7,898 nt of DNA from Nitrospinota bacterium (lineage in GTDB: Bacteria; Nitrospinota_A; UBA7883; JADGGD01). Location of the stretch: positions 1 through 7,898 of the forward strand of contig JADGCD010000093.1 of the NCBI GenBank assembly GCA_015229165.1. Direction: 5' to 3'. Of the stretch, positions 7,050 through 7,898 are shown in pieces (the stretch's first letter is position 1; each line of letters starts with the position of its first letter). The notes below the pieces were generated by a model that made no database searches, was not told the DNA's origin, and was given only the letters and a program-made list of their open reading frames with translations. The translations under genes and the position numbers were made by a program.

Positions 7050-7091
7050 CCGGACAAAGGGGAACGGCGTTCCGCCGGACGCTGTCCGGCG
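7050..7091 (-). promoter_or_regulatory. Hairpins in the leader of the EF-G-like gene, one complementary to the Shine-Dalgarno region
   Basis: A perfect 8-base stem with a 3-base loop lies at 7073-7091 (arms CGCCGGAC and GTCCGGCG). A second small dyad, GGAAC-GGC-GTTCC, abuts it at 7061-7073. On the minus strand the hexamer GTCCGG recurs at 7050-7055 and overlaps the GGAG Shine-Dalgarno (7048-7051). The 5' arm, CCGGAC at 7084-7089, could thus pair either with its local partner or with the Shine-Dalgarno region. A regulatory role is inference. Confidence 0.4.
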
Positions 7092-7095
7092 CCCC

Positions 7096-7125
7096 ATTTT
7101 CGCACACCTGCGGGGGCCGCCTCAA
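7096..7125 (-). promoter_or_regulatory. Possible sigma-70 promoter for the EF-G-like gene
   Basis: On the minus strand: TTGAGG (7120-7125), an 18-base spacer and GAAAAT (7096-7101), each 4/6 to consensus, with a TG one base upstream of the -10 (extended -10 form). The start would be near 7089-7091, at the very base of the leader hairpin, giving a leader of about 50 bases. This is the best candidate on this strand between the divergent genes but is not strong. Confidence 0.4.
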
Positions 7126-7134
7126 CGGGGAGCG

Positions 7135-7162
7135 TCAAGAAGGGGGGGCGAAATGCCGATAA
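7135..7162 (+). promoter_or_regulatory. Sigma-28 (FliA)-type promoter upstream of the 108-residue gene
   Basis: GCCGATAA at 7155-7162 is an exact match to the sigma-28 -10 octamer of proteobacterial flagellar class III promoters. A -35-like TCAAG lies at 7135-7139 (4/5 to TAAAG). The gap is one base longer than the usual TAAA-N15-GCCGATAA. Transcription would begin near 7170, about 87 bases before the ATG at 7257. The -35 is imperfect, so the call rests mainly on the exact -10 and its place in an intergenic region. Confidence 0.5.
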
Positions 7163-7209
7163 CGAGTCAGAAGGCGAGCGCGGCGCGCCGGAAAGGGCAT
7201 CGCAAATGC

Positions 7210-7218
7210 TGGTATAAT
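7210..7218 (+). promoter_or_regulatory. Extended -10 promoter (TGGTATAAT) for the 108-residue gene
   Basis: A consensus TATAAT (7213-7218) is preceded by TG-N (7210-7212), the extended -10 form that works without a good -35; none is visible 17 bases upstream. Transcription should start near 7225. This makes the in-frame GTG at 7224 an unlikely start and favours the ATG at 7257, which has AAGGGA 7 bases upstream. Confidence 0.65.
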
Positions 7219-7256
7219 AAAGGGTGGCGGTACAGTCCCCCTTAAGGGAAGAGGCC

Positions 7257-7583
7257 ATGTCAGAGATCGCAGGGATCCAGCAGGTGCTGCAGTTGACCCC
7301 GATCGTGGAGCGGGCGGCGACGGCCATGCAGCCCCACCCGGGCGACATGGCCCGCGCCTTCGAGCGGGAGCTGGTCAAGCTCAACCAGGAGGCCCACGAG
7401 AAAACGCAGGAGTCGCTCCCCTCCCACGAGATCAAGGGCTTCAGCGAGGACGAGGAACACCCCGGCGGCCGTCCCCCCGAAGAGCGTCGCCGACGCCGAC
7501 CGGGGGAACCGGAGCCGGAAGAGCGGCAGATCGATCTGATCGCCGAGTCGGGTCACGGGGGCCTGCTCGACATCAAGGCCTGA
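7257..7583 (+). CDS. Hypothetical 108-residue charged protein, possibly flagellar-locus associated
   Basis: The protein is small and soluble-looking, with no signal peptide, membrane segment or cysteine. An N-terminal amphipathic region (2-25) and a helix (30-52, ARAFERELVKLNQEAHEK) lead into a disordered, highly charged middle (62-92, runs of Glu, Arg and Pro including RRRRR at 77-81). The end is short and more ordered (QIDLIAESGHGG then LLDIKA). The layout (a short N-terminal helix, a Lys/Arg/Glu-rich middle and a final Gly-x-LDI-like tail) recalls small unnamed proteins I have seen beside flagellar genes in other proteobacteria. That is recollection, not a family match. The sigma-28-like promoter upstream agrees with it. 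The ATG at 7257 is preferred over the GTG at 7224, which sits at the predicted transcription start. The next gene begins 32 bases downstream on the same strand. Confidence 0.65.
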   Translation: MSEIAGIQQVLQLTPIVERAATAMQPHPGDMARAFERELVKLNQEAHEKTQESLPSHEIKGFSEDEEHPGGRPPEERRRRRPGEPEPEERQIDLIAESGHGGLLDIKA

Positions 7584-7615
7584 GCGGAACCTTTTCTACG
7601 CGACGAACGGAGTTC

Positions 7616-7898
7616 ATGGACTTCTGGATACTGGCGCAACTGGGGGTCGACATCCTCCTCTTCGGGATGATCGCCCTCATCCTGATCCGCGACAACCGCT
7701 CCCCGTCCGACGACGACGCAGAGGGGGACGACGAACTCTCCCCCCCTCCGGCGGCGCCGACCGACACGGCGGCGCTGGAGCGGCTGCTGGACGACATGGC
7801 CCGGATGGTGAACCGGGCCGAGAAGATCGCCACCCGGCTGGAATCCGCCGGAAAGGAAGCGGCCCGGCTCCAGACGGCCCTCGAAACCCCTCCCCCTC
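7616..7898 (+). CDS. Single-span membrane protein with coiled coil, 3' end outside window
   Basis: The first 94 residues are visible and the frame is still open at the window end. The start ATG at 7616 has CGGAG just upstream, with 3-base spacing. One N-terminal transmembrane helix (about 4-24) is followed by R25 and R28, suggesting the rest is cytoplasmic. A very acidic linker (31-40, many Asp/Glu) and a Pro stretch lead to a long amphipathic helix (about 52-90) with heptad-like Leu/Met/Ile/Ala spacing, likely a coiled coil. This design, one N-terminal span plus a cytoplasmic coiled coil, is shared by several small proteins of flagellar and chemotaxis loci (DUF2802 and SwrB-like proteins), but it is too generic for a family call from sequence alone. 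It likely shares the upstream promoters with the 108-residue gene. Confidence 0.6.
   Translation, partial: MDFWILAQLGVDILLFGMIALILIRDNRSPSDDDAEGDDELSPPPAAPTDTAALERLLDDMARMVNRAEKIATRLESAGKEAARLQTALETPPP

Noticed and set aside
7181..7190. The palindrome CGGCGCGCCG just upstream of the extended -10 promoter
   Set aside because: Short G/C-only palindromes are frequent in DNA of this composition, and nothing else marks it as an operator.
4582..7245. An 887-codon open frame on the plus strand, antisense to the EF-G-like and SPOR genes
   Set aside because: Its product is Gly/His/Arg/Asp-rich low-complexity text with no recognisable domain. It exists because G/C-ending codons in the true minus-strand genes rarely give antisense stops.

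Overview
The window is very GC-rich, with strong G/C bias at third codon positions. That bias is why long open frames also run antisense to the real genes. It is densely packed and looks like chromosomal DNA from a Gram-negative bacterium, most likely a proteobacterium in the broad sense. The reasons are a periplasmic Sco-type protein with a Sec signal, a single-span SPOR-like periplasmic protein, a TrmJ-type tRNA methyltransferase and a proteobacterial-style MerR regulator. A consensus sigma-28 -10 element suggests a flagellated organism. I cannot name a genus. I see no tRNA, rRNA, insertion sequence, integrase or CRISPR array.

Seven genes lie on the minus strand. Read 5' to 3' they are: an EF-G-like translational GTPase (7041 to 4960), a membrane-anchored protein with two SPOR-like repeats (4937 to 4128), a MerR-family regulator (3992 to 3576), a Sco/SenC protein (3534 to 2830), a membrane-anchored TPR protein (2828 to 2109), a class III adenylate cyclase with two FHA domains (1968 to 511) and the 5' part of a trmJ-like gene (490 to the window edge). 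Most gaps are 1 to 41 bases. The exceptions are 135 bases before merR and 140 bases before the cyclase, where a good sigma-70 promoter sits. The likely transcription units are therefore EF-G-like plus SPOR, merR-sco-TPR, and cyclase-trmJ.

Two genes lie on the plus strand at the right end, divergent from the EF-G-like gene. One encodes a 108-residue charged soluble protein (7257 to 7583). The other encodes a single-span coiled-coil protein cut by the window end (from 7616). I assign neither to a firm family. The 215-base divergent region holds an exact sigma-28 (FliA) -10 octamer and an extended sigma-70 -10 on the plus strand. On the minus strand it holds a weaker promoter and a hairpin that could pair with the Shine-Dalgarno region of the EF-G-like gene. 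The sigma-28 element is the best clue that the plus-strand genes belong to a flagellar or motility locus.

Most of the window is ordinary cellular machinery: tRNA modification, a ribosomal GTPase paralogue, copper or redox handling in the periplasm, cell-envelope SPOR function, and cAMP signalling tied to phosphothreonine-binding modules. The points most worth following up are the sigma-28 promoter with its two unassigned genes, the possible leader switch on the EF-G-like mRNA, and the FHA-cyclase whose first FHA domain lacks a key asparagine.
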